A stretch of 64,000 nucleotides of DNA, taken from the NCBI GenBank assembly GCA_000751595.1, contig CCMH01000045.1, positions 33,335 to 97,334 on the forward strand, read 5' to 3'. The first letter of the stretch is position 1. Every line of letters starts with the position of its first letter. Source of the stretch: Weeksella massiliensis (lineage in GTDB: Bacteria; Bacteroidota; Bacteroidia; Flavobacteriales; Weeksellaceae). Positions 26,004 through 35,920 of the stretch are shown here, piece after piece. The notes below the pieces were generated by a model, which saw only the letters and a program-made list of their open reading frames with translations, searched no databases and was not told the origin of the DNA. Both the position numbers and the translations under genes were made by a program.

Positions 26004-26850
26004 TGCGCGGATCTTTTTTTATGGTGTCGGTAGATTCTACTTGTTTTATTTCTATTTTTTTCAGGTTCGTAACCACATAAGCATACTTCAGGTTTGCAAA
26101 GTTTTCTCGTAGTTTCACTTTGATTTTCAGTTCGCCCGAAACATTGTCTATTTCTTTGTTGCTCACCGTACCAATCATGATTCCTTCTGGGAAAACAGGC
26201 GATTTACCATCCGTTTCTATCGTATCTCCTTTGTTTACCGTGATATATTTTGGGATTTCGGTAAGATAGGTGTAGCGCGGATCTTCTCCGTCCCAAATCA
26301 TCGTACCGAAATATTCATTTCCTTTGATTCGTGCATTGATCTGACTATCGGTATTGAGGATAGAAATTGCACGGGCATAATTATCGGTTGTTTTGGTCAC
26401 AATCCCTACAATTCCATGTTGCGTCATGATGCCATCACCGATTTGTACACCGTCTTTTTTACCTTTATTAATGGTTAAGAAATTATGCGAACGCACAATT
26501 GTATTGTTGATAATATCGGTCGGAATGAAAGAATATATTTGATGATATTTTGCACTATCAACCAATTGTTTTTCACTCGTAGCCGGTTTGTTGATGCCTA
26601 GAGCGACTAATTGTTTTCTCAGGATTGCGTTTTCTTCTTGCAACTCGCGATTGTACGTTGGTAGGTTGAAGAAACGAGTAACTTTTGAAGTCTGTTTATT
26701 GATTGCACCGGTAATTTTTACACTTGCCTGACCCAAAATTACTTCATGATACACATTGTATCGAAAGATAAGTATCGAGGCAATCATTTGTAAGCATAGA
26801 AAAAATAATAGAAATCCGTTTTTTCTAATTATATTAAAAATAAAATGCAT
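25993..26850 (-). CDS. mreC: Rod shape-determining protein MreC
   Basis: 285 residues: an N-terminal membrane helix (GFLLFFLCLQMIASILIFRY), a coiled-coil segment (YNRELQEENAILRKQL), and a C-terminal periplasmic beta-rich domain with DGIMTQHGIVGIVTKTTDNYARAIS-type strands and a KDGVQIGDG motif. It is a scaffold linking MreB to PBP2/RodA. It begins 35 bp after the mreB stop and overlaps mreD by 11 bp. Confidence 0.95.
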   Translation of the reverse strand: MHFIFNIIRKNGFLLFFLCLQMIASILIFRYNVYHEVILGQASVKITGAINKQTSKVTRFFNLPTYNRELQEENAILRKQLVALGINKPATSEKQLVDSAKYHQIYSFIPTDIINNTIVRSHNFLTINKGKKDGVQIGDGIMTQHGIVGIVTKTTDNYARAISILNTDSQINARIKGNEYFGTMIWDGEDPRYTYLTEIPKYITVNKGDTIETDGKSPVFPEGIMIGTVSNKEIDNVSGELKIKVKLRENFANLKYAYVVTNLKKIEIKQVESTDTIKKDPRNVQ

Positions 26851-26885
26851 CGATACTTAAAAAATAAAAAATTTGGTTATACAAA

Positions 26886-27911
26886 TTACCTCATCAAGAA
26901 GGTATATTTATCAATATTTTTTAGGGCAATTCCTGTTCCACGTACTACGGCACGCAAAGGGTCATCTGCCAAGAAGACAGGTAAGCCTGTTTTCTTAGAC
27001 ACGCGCTGATCGAGTCCTCTCAACATCGATCCACCTCCGGCCATATAAATTCCGGTGTTGTAGATATCCGCTGCCAATTCTGGTGGCGTTTGAGAAAGCG
27101 TTTCCATTACGGCATCTTCTATTCTAAGAATAGATTTGTCGAGTGCACGTGCAATTTCTTTATAGTTAACGGTAATTTCTTTTGGTTTCCCAGTAATTAG
27201 ATCACGTCCTTGTACAGGTAGATCTTCTGGTTCGTGTTCCAATTCTTCTACCGCCGCGCCCACTTCAATTTTTATGCGTTCAGCTGTGCGTTCACCAATA
27301 TAAAGATTATGATGGGTTCTTAGATAATAAGCAATATCGTTGGTGAATACATCACCAGCAATTTTTACCGATTTGTCGCAAACAATCCCACCAAGGGCAA
27401 TAACAGCAATTTCTGTTGTTCCGCCTCCTATATCGATAATCATGTTTCCTTTTGGCTGAGTAACATCGATTCCTACACCGATTGCTGCGGCCATAGGTTC
27501 GTAAATAAGTCGAACATCTTTGGCATTAACTCTTTGACAAGAATCTTTAACAGCTCTTTTTTCTACTTCTGTAATGCCCGAAGGAATACAAATCACCATG
27601 CGTAATGAAGGTGAAAATAATTTTCCTTGAATTCCTGGAATTTTTTTTATGAATTCCGTTAGCATAAATTCTGAAGCTTCGAAATCTGCTATAACTCCAT
27701 CCTTCAATGGGCGTATAGTTTTGATGTCGTCATGGGTTTTCCCTTGCATGTGTTTGGCTTGTTCGCCAACCGCAATTACCTTATTTGTTCTGCGATGTAT
27801 GGCTACAATCGAAGGACTATCGACCACAACTTTGTTATTGTGTATGATAAGTGTATTTGCTGTTCCTAAATCTATCGCAATTTCTTGCGTAAAAAAATTA
27901 AACAATCCCAT
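26886..27911 (-). CDS. mreB: Rod shape-determining protein MreB
   Basis: 341 residues. This actin-like ATPase assembles into membrane-associated filaments that position the elongasome. Signatures are the phosphate-1 loop AIDLGTANTLI at the N-terminus, VCIPSGITEVEKRAVKDS, the phosphate-2 motif IDIGGGTTEIAVI, and the adenosine-region MAGGGSMLRGLD. It is the first gene of the mreBCD-mrdA-rodA operon on the minus strand, with its own promoter upstream at 27960-27991. Confidence 0.98.
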   Translation of the reverse strand: MGLFNFFTQEIAIDLGTANTLIIHNNKVVVDSPSIVAIHRRTNKVIAVGEQAKHMQGKTHDDIKTIRPLKDGVIADFEASEFMLTEFIKKIPGIQGKLFSPSLRMVICIPSGITEVEKRAVKDSCQRVNAKDVRLIYEPMAAAIGVGIDVTQPKGNMIIDIGGGTTEIAVIALGGIVCDKSVKIAGDVFTNDIAYYLRTHHNLYIGERTAERIKIEVGAAVEELEHEPEDLPVQGRDLITGKPKEITVNYKEIARALDKSILRIEDAVMETLSQTPPELAADIYNTGIYMAGGGSMLRGLDQRVSKKTGLPVFLADDPLRAVVRGTGIALKNIDKYTFLMR

Positions 27912-27959
27912 TTATGTTTCTATGTCTCAGATTTTTGATTGTGAAAAATATAATAGCTA

Positions 27960-27991
27960 CAAAAGTATGATATTTTTACCGCAAAACACAA
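27960..27991 (-). promoter_or_regulatory. Promoter of the mre operon
   Basis: On the minus strand, TTG (27989-27991) and TACTTTTG (27960-27967) with a 21 bp spacer. It lies about 50 bp before mreB. Confidence 0.55.
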
Positions 27992-28082
27992 GCATATTTT
28001 GGATAAAAAAATCATACTTCAAATTAACGCAGAACTTTTTAGGATAGTATACGATTACCTCTTAAAATTATGATAATCTTTT

Positions 28083-29858
28083 TTATTTAATAGTTACATT
28101 AAAAGGCATTCTAACTTGGATTCCTTTTTGTTCGTTGATTAATTTTATTTGTTTATAAAGTGCTTGTCCTTCTGTTCCTAATTCTTGAGCAAGTTTCGCA
28201 TCGATATTATTTCCTGTAATTGATGCCATGAATTCTTCAAACGCATCTTTTCTTTTCGGAAAAGCTTCTGTGCTATAAGCATCTAATTTTACCAATTTTG
28301 CAGCATAGTTTATCGCATCTTGCAATCCTCCAAATTCATCCACCAAACCAAGTTCTTTGGCTTTTGTACCGGACCAAACATGGCCTCCTCCAATTTTATC
28401 AACTGCTTCAAAAGTCATTTTTCTGTTTTTAGAAATATGAGAAACAAATTGATGATAAATCGACTCGATACTTTTTCGCATTGTGCGTTCAGCATCTGCA
28501 CTCAAAGGATTGGTGAGTGATTTTAGTTGATCTGCATTGGCATTGGTTTTGGCAATATCTGTTGTGATACCAACCGAATTGGCTAATTTTTTCACGTTCG
28601 GAATCATACCGAGAACACCAATTGATCCAGTAATTGTGGTAGGATTCGCAAAAATACGTTCAGAAGATTGAGCGATATAATAACCACCCGAAGCTGCTAC
28701 ATCTCCAAAAGAAACAACAACTGGTTTTTTCTTGCGCAATAGATCGAGTTCGTACAAGATTTGTTCTGACGCATTTGCGCTTCCACCAGGAGAATTGATG
28801 CGTAATACAACGGCTTTTATTTTATCATCTTCGGCCATTTTCTGGATCGCTTCGATGTAAGTTTTCGATTGTATTCCATCAAAACCATCGCCTTCTGTAA
28901 TTGCTCCCGAAGCATAAAGAATTCCGATTTTGTTTTTATTCGAATTCGAATCCAATTGTAGGATATAATTATCCAACGAAACAAAATGTTTGGTTTTTGC
29001 TTTTTGTGAGAGTTCGGTCGCAGAATCATCTAATTTTTTTAGGATCATCATATCGTATTGCGATTCTTGCATCAAGTCGTCGATCAGTTTATTTTCTTTG
29101 GCTTTTTCTGGAATGAAAGCATAAAGACTATCCACTTTAATATTGAAATCCGTCAACGATAATTGTCTGTCTTTCGCCATTTTGGTAGAAATATTCGTCC
29201 AAATATCGTTCATGTATTCGGTAATTTGTTCCCGGTTTTCCGGAGACAAATCGCTACGCAAATATGGTTCAACGGCACTTTTGTAGGCACCATGACGAAT
29301 CACTTGAAAATCGACCCCATATTTATCTCCAAAATTTTTATAAAACATAACTTCTGCTCCTAAACCTTGCAACATCGTCATTCCTAGCGGATTCTGATAA
29401 ACTTTGTCGGCTACGGTTTGGATATAATACGAAGTTTGCGATGTGTTATTAGTGAAAGCATATACGAATTTACCCGACTTTTTGAAGTTCTGTAAGGCTG
29501 TTCGGATGTCGTCTGCTTGTGTAAATCCACCCTGAAATTGTTCTATTTTCAGAGAGATACCTTTGATACGTTTATCGGTTTCCGCATTTTTTATGGCTCG
29601 AAGAATATCATCTAGGTAGAAAGAACTATTCGATTGGTTCGATAGATTGAAAAGATTCATCGGGACGCGATCCATTTCGCTTTCCATAATCGGTGAATCG
29701 AGGGTGATTTCTAGTACAGATCCGTCTTTGATAGGTTTGGTAGGACTGCTTGTGAGGGCAGAAAAGAATATAAATCCTATCAAAACCAAAAGAATAAGAC
29801 TAAAAGTGAGCAGGTTTCCGACTATTGTAGAAAAAACCCGCGAAAAAAAGTTTTTCAT
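28083..29858 (-). CDS. sppA: Signal peptide peptidase SppA, 67 kDa type
   Basis: 591 residues. An N-terminal membrane anchor (IVGNLLTFSLILLVLIGFIF) is followed by two ClpP-fold halves. The catalytic dyad is visible as K193 (AYKSA) in the first half and S390 (AASGGYYIA) in the second. The N-terminal half reads VYAFTNNTSQTSYYIQTVAD. It digests signal peptides released in the membrane. It is divergent from folK; the gene ends 171 bp from mreB, so it is a separate unit from the mre operon. Confidence 0.96.
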   Translation of the reverse strand: MKNFFSRVFSTIVGNLLTFSLILLVLIGFIFFSALTSSPTKPIKDGSVLEITLDSPIMESEMDRVPMNLFNLSNQSNSSFYLDDILRAIKNAETDKRIKGISLKIEQFQGGFTQADDIRTALQNFKKSGKFVYAFTNNTSQTSYYIQTVADKVYQNPLGMTMLQGLGAEVMFYKNFGDKYGVDFQVIRHGAYKSAVEPYLRSDLSPENREQITEYMNDIWTNISTKMAKDRQLSLTDFNIKVDSLYAFIPEKAKENKLIDDLMQESQYDMMILKKLDDSATELSQKAKTKHFVSLDNYILQLDSNSNKNKIGILYASGAITEGDGFDGIQSKTYIEAIQKMAEDDKIKAVVLRINSPGGSANASEQILYELDLLRKKKPVVVSFGDVAASGGYYIAQSSERIFANPTTITGSIGVLGMIPNVKKLANSVGITTDIAKTNANADQLKSLTNPLSADAERTMRKSIESIYHQFVSHISKNRKMTFEAVDKIGGGHVWSGTKAKELGLVDEFGGLQDAINYAAKLVKLDAYSTEAFPKRKDAFEEFMASITGNNIDAKLAQELGTEGQALYKQIKLINEQKGIQVRMPFNVTIK

Positions 29859-29874
29859 GATTTAAAGAGATTCT

Positions 29875-29882
29875 TATTTTTG
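29875..29882 (+). promoter_or_regulatory. -7 promoter box of folK, almost abutting the start codon
   Basis: TATTTTTG, an exact TAnnTTTG match. Only four bases separate it from the ATG at 29887, so the transcript would begin at or within a few bases of the start codon. Confidence 0.45.
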
Positions 29883-29886
29883 CTAT

Positions 29887-30300
29887 ATGTCGCACAATCA
29901 TGTTGTTTTGTTACTCGGTACCAATATTGGGGACAAAAAATTGAATATAGAAAATGCTCATAATGCTTTGCAGGATATTGGTTTGGAGATTGAAAATCAA
30001 ACAATTATACTCGAAAATGAAGCGGTTGAGTTTACGTCAGAAAATATTTTTTTTAATCAGATAATCGAAGCGAAAACCTCTTTTTCTCCGATTGAATTGT
30101 TGAGAAACATCAAAAAAATAGAACAAGAAATGGGGCGGATGTATGCCAAGCCTTTGGATGGTGAAATATATACTGATCGATTGATAGATATCGATATATT
30201 GTATTATAATCGAATCAATTATGTTACAAAAGAGTTAGAAATCCCTCATCCCAGGGCATTTACTAGAAAATTTGTAAAAGATTTATTATCCATGTTATAA
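29887..30300 (+). CDS. folK: 6-hydroxymethyl-dihydropterin pyrophosphokinase
   Basis: 137 residues, at the short end for FolK. The folate-pathway kinase motifs are LLLGTNIGDKKLNIENA (N-terminal), then FFNQIIEA and the two-metal segment DRLIDIDILYYNRINY followed by EIPHPRAF. It transfers pyrophosphate from ATP to the pterin. It is divergently placed against sppA. The possible near-leaderless start is noted separately. Confidence 0.95.
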   Translation: MSHNHVVLLLGTNIGDKKLNIENAHNALQDIGLEIENQTIILENEAVEFTSENIFFNQIIEAKTSFSPIELLRNIKKIEQEMGRMYAKPLDGEIYTDRLIDIDILYYNRINYVTKELEIPHPRAFTRKFVKDLLSML

Positions 30301-30307
30301 TAAATAT

Positions 30308-30315
30308 TATATTTG
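30308..30315 (+). promoter_or_regulatory. -7 promoter box of the OmpA-like gene
   Basis: TATATTTG, an exact TAnnTTTG match, with an A/T-rich leader of about 75 nt to the ATG at 30395. Confidence 0.55.
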
Positions 30316-30394
30316 CAAATGATATTTTTCTGTAAAATACGAAACATAAAAACTGTTAAATTTAACCTAATTATATAATTCAATTTATTTACCT

Positions 30395-31813
30395 ATGAAG
30401 AAATTTGTACTCGCTGCTTCTGTAGTGCTTTATGGATTGTCTACTACTTTTCTTTCTGCACAGCAACCTGCATATAAGAATTTTACTAAAAAGGACAAGA
30501 TATTCAATGATTGGTCGGTCTCTCTATTTGCAGGTCTGAATGCCTTACAAAATACAGACTTAACCTCTTGGGGACGAGACGAAGGAAAATCTTGGTTTAC
30601 ACCAGGATATGATTTTGCTTTTTCTGTCAATCGTCAACTTACGCATGCTTTCGGTGTTTCTTTACAATACCAAATGGGTAAAACTCGTCAGCAGGGTTGG
30701 ATTATGGATGATAACTCGAAAATATCAGCCATTGCACATGGTAAAACTTCTTATCAATCTGTTACATTATTAGGAGATATTAATTTTAGTAATTTACTAA
30801 GAAGGGTAGAAAATCAGTCAGAACTGAAATTAGCATTCCATGGATATGCCGGAGTTGGAGTTTTAGGGTATAAAGCGAAACGTGATTATTATGGTAAAAA
30901 TCGTCAGGAGATGGTTACTGTAGATCATATAAAAATGGGAGATAAGTCTATTTACGCACAAATTGGTGCAGGGCTTCGGTACAAGATCAATAAAAATTTT
31001 GATGCTGAACTAAGAGGTATGTATTTCATGTCAGGTGATGAACAATTTGATGCTAGTGGTATGCCAAACCCTCGCTTAGGATACACACCAGCAGATATGA
31101 ATCCTGGTAGAGATGATAATATGATTTTAATGACTCTCGGTGTACATTATAAAATAGGAAAACACAAAGAGGCCTTGCAATGGGCGCCTTATTATTTACC
31201 AACACCTATGGTTCCAATTAACGAAACTCCGTTTGAATGTATCGATGAAGATAATGATGGAGTTTGTGATCAATGGGATAAATGTCCAGGAACTCCTGAA
31301 GGATACAAAGTTGACGGTTCTGGTTGTCCGTTAGATACCGATGGAGATGGAGTGGTGGATACCTTAGACGAATGTCCTACTATCCCTGGTCCACCTACCA
31401 ATAAAGGTTGTCCAGAAGCTGAAACTGTGATTTCTGCAGATCAAATTGCTGGTTTATTAACAGAAACTATTCAAGGAATCGAGTTCGATTATGATTCAGA
31501 CAAAATTAGAACAGTTTCGTATGGTAAATTAGATAATGCTGCCGAAGTTATTGTAAAACATCCTACCTATAATTTCTGGGTAGAAGGACATACAGATGCT
31601 GCAGGTTCAGATGCTTACAACCAAAAATTATCAGAAAGACGTGCTGCTTCAGTTGTTCGTTATTTGGTGAACAAAGGAGTAAATTCTGCGCAACTTTTCC
31701 CAGTAGGTAAAGGTGAATCAGATCTGAAACATCCTGAGTGTAACCCAACGACAAATTGTCCGGCATGGAAAAACTTAGAAAATAGACGAGTAGTGTTTAA
31801 AGAGAAAAATTAA
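30395..31813 (+). CDS. OmpA family outer-membrane protein with TSP3-like repeats
   Basis: 472 residues. A signal peptide (VLAASVVLYGLSTTFLSAQ) is followed by an eight-strand-type N-terminal barrel (residues about 40-275, for example FGVSLQYQMGKTRQQ). Next is a calcium-binding type 3 repeat region (about 282-345: DEDNDGVCDQWDKCP, DTDGDGVVDTLDECP), and then a C-terminal OmpA/peptidoglycan-binding domain (about 355-470: IEFDYDSDKIRT, WVEGHTDAAGSDAYNQKLSERRA). It links outer membrane and cell wall. It is one of the standard abundant outer-membrane proteins of Flavobacteriia and shares a bidirectional terminator with the next gene. Confidence 0.95.
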   Translation: MKKFVLAASVVLYGLSTTFLSAQQPAYKNFTKKDKIFNDWSVSLFAGLNALQNTDLTSWGRDEGKSWFTPGYDFAFSVNRQLTHAFGVSLQYQMGKTRQQGWIMDDNSKISAIAHGKTSYQSVTLLGDINFSNLLRRVENQSELKLAFHGYAGVGVLGYKAKRDYYGKNRQEMVTVDHIKMGDKSIYAQIGAGLRYKINKNFDAELRGMYFMSGDEQFDASGMPNPRLGYTPADMNPGRDDNMILMTLGVHYKIGKHKEALQWAPYYLPTPMVPINETPFECIDEDNDGVCDQWDKCPGTPEGYKVDGSGCPLDTDGDGVVDTLDECPTIPGPPTNKGCPEAETVISADQIAGLLTETIQGIEFDYDSDKIRTVSYGKLDNAAEVIVKHPTYNFWVEGHTDAAGSDAYNQKLSERRAASVVRYLVNKGVNSAQLFPVGKGESDLKHPECNPTTNCPAWKNLENRRVVFKEKN

Positions 31814-31832
31814 ACCTCCGTTTAGTACATAA

Positions 31833-31868
31833 AAAACGAGCGATTGACAAAAGTTAATCGCTCGTTTT
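31833..31868. terminator. Bidirectional terminator between ompA-like gene and rRNA/tRNA methyltransferase
   Basis: AAAACGAGCGATT / AATCGCTCGTTTT with a 10-base loop; the A and T flanks suit both convergent genes. Confidence 0.9.
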
Positions 31869-31888
31869 ATTTTTGTTACTATCATTCT

Positions 31889-32422
31889 TTATTTTGGTAG
31901 AAAAGCTTCGTACCATTTCCATAAAACAATGCCTGTACAGACACTAACGTTCAGCGAATGTTTGGTTCCCGATTGTGGAATTTCTAAACAAACATCTGTT
32001 TTGTCGATAATTTCTTGTTGTACTCCATCCACTTCATTTCCCATCACAATTACATATTTCTGGGTAGGATTAACTTCGTATTCTGGAAAAGAAACACTAT
32101 TTTCTACTTGCTCGATACTGATAATTGTATAATTGTCTTGACGTAACTTGTCAATCAAACTGAGGGCATTTTCCTCGTATTCCCAATCAACACTTTCAGT
32201 CGCACCGATAGCCGTTTTATGAATTTCTTTGTGAGGGGGCGTAGCAGTTATTCCGCACAAATAAACTTTTTCAATCAAAAAAGCATCCGCCGTACGAAAA
32301 ACAGCCCCAACATTGTGCATGCTTCGGATATTATCGAGGACAACCACAACCGGAATTTTATCAATACTTTTATATTCATCCGTCGAAACACGACCCAATT
32401 CGTCTAATTTTAATTTTCTCAT
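31889..32422 (-). CDS. SpoU (TrmH) family RNA 2'-O-methyltransferase
   Basis: 177 residues. This is the short form without the N-terminal substrate-binding extension. SPOUT motifs are NIRSMHNVGAVFRTADAF (motif 1), VIVMGNEVDGVQQEIIDK (motif 2) and LNVSVCTGIVLWKWYEA (motif 3), which form the SAM-binding knot. It methylates the 2'-OH of a tRNA or rRNA nucleotide; the exact target cannot be told from sequence. Its promoter box (TACTTTTG on the minus strand) abuts the mutS start codon. Confidence 0.93.
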   Translation of the reverse strand: MRKLKLDELGRVSTDEYKSIDKIPVVVVLDNIRSMHNVGAVFRTADAFLIEKVYLCGITATPPHKEIHKTAIGATESVDWEYEENALSLIDKLRQDNYTIISIEQVENSVSFPEYEVNPTQKYVIVMGNEVDGVQQEIIDKTDVCLEIPQSGTKHSLNVSVCTGIVLWKWYEAFLPK

Positions 32423-32472
32423 CCGTCTAAAATCTTTAACTTAGCTCGCTAACGAAAGCGATAATTTTTTGA

Positions 32473-32480
32473 CAAAAGTA
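32473..32480 (-). promoter_or_regulatory. -7 promoter box of the SpoU methyltransferase gene
   Basis: The minus strand reads TACTTTTG, an exact TAnnTTTG match. It ends 1 bp before the mutS ATG (32481), so the leader of one gene and the start of the other overlap. Confidence 0.45.
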
Positions 32481-35063
32481 ATGAAGAAAAAGGAAACCCC
32501 TTTGATGAAGCAATACAATACTATAAAGGCTAAATATCCTGATGCCTTATTGCTTTTTAGGGTAGGAGATTTTTATGAAACCTTTGGAGAAGATGCTGTG
32601 AAATGCGCTAATATCTTAGATATCGTCCTCACCAAAAGAGCCAACGGATCAGAAAAAGATAAAGAATTAGCCGGTTTCCCACATCATTCGCTCAATACGT
32701 ATTTACCCAAGTTGGTAAAGGCAGGTTTGCGGGTTGCTATCTGCGATCAGTTAGAGGATCCCAAAACAGCCAAAGGAATTGTAAAACGCGGAGTTACCGA
32801 ATTGGTCACCCCAGGAGTTGCGCTGAATGATGAGGTGTTGAGTGCGAAAAAAAATAATTTTTTGATGGCAATTCATCACCAAGATAAACTTTTTGGTGCT
32901 GCACTTCTCGATTTATCAACAGGTGAATTTTTGGTGTTCGAAGGTTCGCAAATCGAATTACAAAAAATCATACAAAGTTATCAGCCTTCGGAAATTATTA
33001 CCCAAAAAAGAACGGTTTATCCTTTTGTCGAAAACAAAGCAATTTTCCAATTAGAAGATTGGGCTTTTCAGAAAGATTATGCCTTAGATAAATTGTTAAC
33101 ACACTTCCAAACCAACTCATTAAAAGGTTTTGGGTTGGATGATTCCTCGCTCGGAGTTATTGCTGCAGGAGTTATTTTTGCTTATTTGGATGATACACAT
33201 CATTTTGATTTAAAGCATCTTACGCGACTTCAGCGCATAGATTTGTCACAATATGTTTGGATGGATCCATTCACAATCAGAAATTTAGAGCTCGTGCAAC
33301 CTGCGCATCCCAAAGGAGTTGCGTTGCTCGACATTCTCAATCAAACGACTACAGCGATGGGCGGTCGTTTACTCAACCGTTGGATGGTCACAATCCTCAA
33401 AGATCGTACACTCATCGAGCATCGATTGGCGTTTGTGGATTATTTGTTAACAAACGATTCTGTGAGAGATGAAATCAGAAATCAACTCAAACAATTGTCG
33501 GATGTAGAACGGTTTGCAGCGAAAATTTCTACCGGAAAAATTTCACCCAAACAGTTGATGCAGTTAGCCGATAGCCTCAAGGTGATTGCCGAAATTCAAT
33601 CGGTTTGTCATCAACAAAAAAAATCAATACTCGCTCAGCTTTTTTCTACCGATACCGAACTTGCTCAGATTGCCGATTTTATTTATGAACAATTGTCCGA
33701 AGATCCACCGCATCTTATTGCGCGCGGAAATGTAATCGGGAAAGGAGTTTCTGCTGAACTCGATCGTTTACGAGAAATTCAATTTTCGGGGAAAGATTTT
33801 TTAGATCAAATGCGTGATCGAGAAATAGAAAAAACTGGAATTTCTTCTATTAAAATCGGCTTCAATAATGTATTTGGTTATTATATCGAAGTGAGAAATG
33901 CGCACAAAGATAAAGTGCCTTCTGATTGGATTCGGAAACAAACTTTGGTCAATGCAGAACGCTATATTACCGAAGAACTGAAAACTTATGAACAACAAAT
34001 TCTTGGCGCAGAAGAAAAAATATTGGCAATCGAAACTCAATTATTTCAAGCATTGATAGAAAAATTAATTACTAAAATTAATACCATACAGCAAAACGCT
34101 CAGAAAATTGCATTTTTAGATGTCGTTTCCACATTTGCCGAAATTGCTTTTCGTTTTCAATACCAAAAACCAATTCTTAATGATGGTTTCGATTTGGATA
34201 TTCGCAACGGTCGTCATCCGGTAATCGAACAGTTTCTCGATGCCGGAACAGAATATATTCCAAACGATGTATTGATCAATAAAACCGATCAGCAAATTCT
34301 CATGATTACCGGACCGAATATGTCTGGTAAATCTGCTCTTCTTCGGCAAACCGCGCTGATTGTGATTTTGGCACAATTAGGTTGTTACGTTCCGGCAGAT
34401 TCGGCAACCATCGGAATCGTGGATAAAATTTTTACGCGCGTTGGGGCGTCGGATAATATTTCGTCTGGCGAATCGACTTTTATGGTAGAAATGAACGAAA
34501 CGGCAAGTATCCTAAATAATATTTCGGAACGAAGTTTGATTTTGTTGGATGAAATTGGTCGCGGAACAAGTACCTACGATGGAATTTCGATCGCTTGGGC
34601 GATTGCAGAATTTTTGCACAATCATCCCACGCATCCAAAAACCTTGTTCGCAACTCATTATCACGAATTGAATGAAATGGCAGCGACGATGGAAAGGATA
34701 AAGAATTTTAATGTTAGCGTGAAAGAATTGAAAAATAAAGTTCTTTTTGTACGGAAATTGGTGGCTGGTGGAAGCGAACACAGTTTCGGGATTCATGTGG
34801 CACGCATGGCAGGGATGCCTCAGTCGGTGGTTAATCGATCAGAAGAAATTCTGAAAGTTCTCGAAAAATCACATCAAAATGAGTCGATGAATGATCGAAC
34901 AAAACAATTATCCGACCAAAACATGCAACTAAGTTTTTTTCAGTTGGATGATCCAATTTTAGAAGCAATTCGCGATGATTTAATTAATACAGATATCAAT
35001 ACTCTAACGCCTGTAGAGGCTTTGATGAAACTGAACGAAATAAAGAAAAAAATAGGTCACTAA
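32481..35063 (+). CDS. mutS: DNA mismatch repair protein MutS
   Basis: 860 residues from ATG 32481 (MKKKETPLMKQYN). An upstream TTG at 32469 is unnecessary. The mismatch-binding Phe-X-Glu motif is F31/E33 (GDFYETFGEDA). The ATPase has Walker A GPNMSGKS (611-618), Walker B LILLDEIGRGTSTYDG, and DNA-dependent THYHELNEM. It binds mismatches and recruits MutL. It is transcribed divergently from the SpoU methyltransferase and followed 24 bp later by a protease gene, so possibly co-transcribed with it. Confidence 0.98.
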   Translation: MKKKETPLMKQYNTIKAKYPDALLLFRVGDFYETFGEDAVKCANILDIVLTKRANGSEKDKELAGFPHHSLNTYLPKLVKAGLRVAICDQLEDPKTAKGIVKRGVTELVTPGVALNDEVLSAKKNNFLMAIHHQDKLFGAALLDLSTGEFLVFEGSQIELQKIIQSYQPSEIITQKRTVYPFVENKAIFQLEDWAFQKDYALDKLLTHFQTNSLKGFGLDDSSLGVIAAGVIFAYLDDTHHFDLKHLTRLQRIDLSQYVWMDPFTIRNLELVQPAHPKGVALLDILNQTTTAMGGRLLNRWMVTILKDRTLIEHRLAFVDYLLTNDSVRDEIRNQLKQLSDVERFAAKISTGKISPKQLMQLADSLKVIAEIQSVCHQQKKSILAQLFSTDTELAQIADFIYEQLSEDPPHLIARGNVIGKGVSAELDRLREIQFSGKDFLDQMRDREIEKTGISSIKIGFNNVFGYYIEVRNAHKDKVPSDWIRKQTLVNAERYITEELKTYEQQILGAEEKILAIETQLFQALIEKLITKINTIQQNAQKIAFLDVVSTFAEIAFRFQYQKPILNDGFDLDIRNGRHPVIEQFLDAGTEYIPNDVLINKTDQQILMITGPNMSGKSALLRQTALIVILAQLGCYVPADSATIGIVDKIFTRVGASDNISSGESTFMVEMNETASILNNISERSLILLDEIGRGTSTYDGISIAWAIAEFLHNHPTHPKTLFATHYHELNEMAATMERIKNFNVSVKELKNKVLFVRKLVAGGSEHSFGIHVARMAGMPQSVVNRSEEILKVLEKSHQNESMNDRTKQLSDQNMQLSFFQLDDPILEAIRDDLINTDINTLTPVEALMKLNEIKKKIGH

Positions 35064-35087
35064 AAAACAAAATAAAAACAATCTACT

Positions 35088-35891
35088 ATGAAGAAAATAT
35101 TTTTAAGTCTAAGTGTAGGATTACTTCTAGCCTCTTGTGCTACAAATCCTGTAACTGGACGAAAATCATTGTCCATTGTCTCGAATGCTCAATTATTTCC
35201 TCAATCTTTTACACAATACAATGAAGTGCTAAAAGAATCGAAAGTAATTTCTGGCACAGCCGATGCAAAAATGGTACAAACTGTAGGGGATCGATTGAAA
35301 TATGCTGCTGAAAAATATTATCAAGAATTAGGAATTTCTAATCAATTAAGTGGTTATCAATGGCAATTTACCTTGTTAGACAATAAACAAATAAACGCTT
35401 GGTGTATGCCGGGTGGTAAAGTTGCGGTGTATAGCGGAATTCTGCCGGTAACCAAAGACGCAACAGGTTTGGCAGTTGTATTGGGACACGAAATAGGTCA
35501 TGCTTTGGCAGGACATAGTGCAGAGCAAGTTTCGCAAAGAGTATTTACCGAAATGGGCGGACAAGTTCTAGGAACAGCAGTTTCAGGCTCGCAATGGGGG
35601 AATGCGTTAGGGTCTATTTATAATATTGGTGGTTCTACCGTGTTATTGCGTTATTCGCGTGCAATGGAGTTGGATGCCGATGTGACAGGTCTGTATTTAA
35701 TGGCGATGGCTGGATATGATCCTAATGAAGCAATTAATTTCTGGGAAAGAATGTCTAAAGCAAGTGGAGGAGTTAAACAAAGTGAGTTTTTCAGTACCCA
35801 CCCAAGTGATGCTACACGTATCGCAAAAATTAGAGAATCTCTACCAAAAGCAATGCAAATGTATAATGCAAGTCCATACAAAGGAAAATAA
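35088..35891 (+). CDS. M48 family metalloprotease lipoprotein
   Basis: 267 residues. The lipobox LLASC with the acylated C17 follows a 16-residue signal peptide. The zinc motif HEIGH is at residues 134-138, and a third zinc ligand candidate is the Glu in MELDADVTGLYLMA. It is a periplasmic lipoprotein related to the LoiP/YcaL and Oma1/BepA groups that remodel outer-membrane proteins. It follows mutS by 24 bp, and a long inverted repeat terminator lies after it. Confidence 0.93.
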   Translation: MKKIFLSLSVGLLLASCATNPVTGRKSLSIVSNAQLFPQSFTQYNEVLKESKVISGTADAKMVQTVGDRLKYAAEKYYQELGISNQLSGYQWQFTLLDNKQINAWCMPGGKVAVYSGILPVTKDATGLAVVLGHEIGHALAGHSAEQVSQRVFTEMGGQVLGTAVSGSQWGNALGSIYNIGGSTVLLRYSRAMELDADVTGLYLMAMAGYDPNEAINFWERMSKASGGVKQSEFFSTHPSDATRIAKIRESLPKAMQMYNASPYKGK

Positions 35892-35920
35892 ACTTGATAG
35901 GACAGTATAAGAATTTTTTT

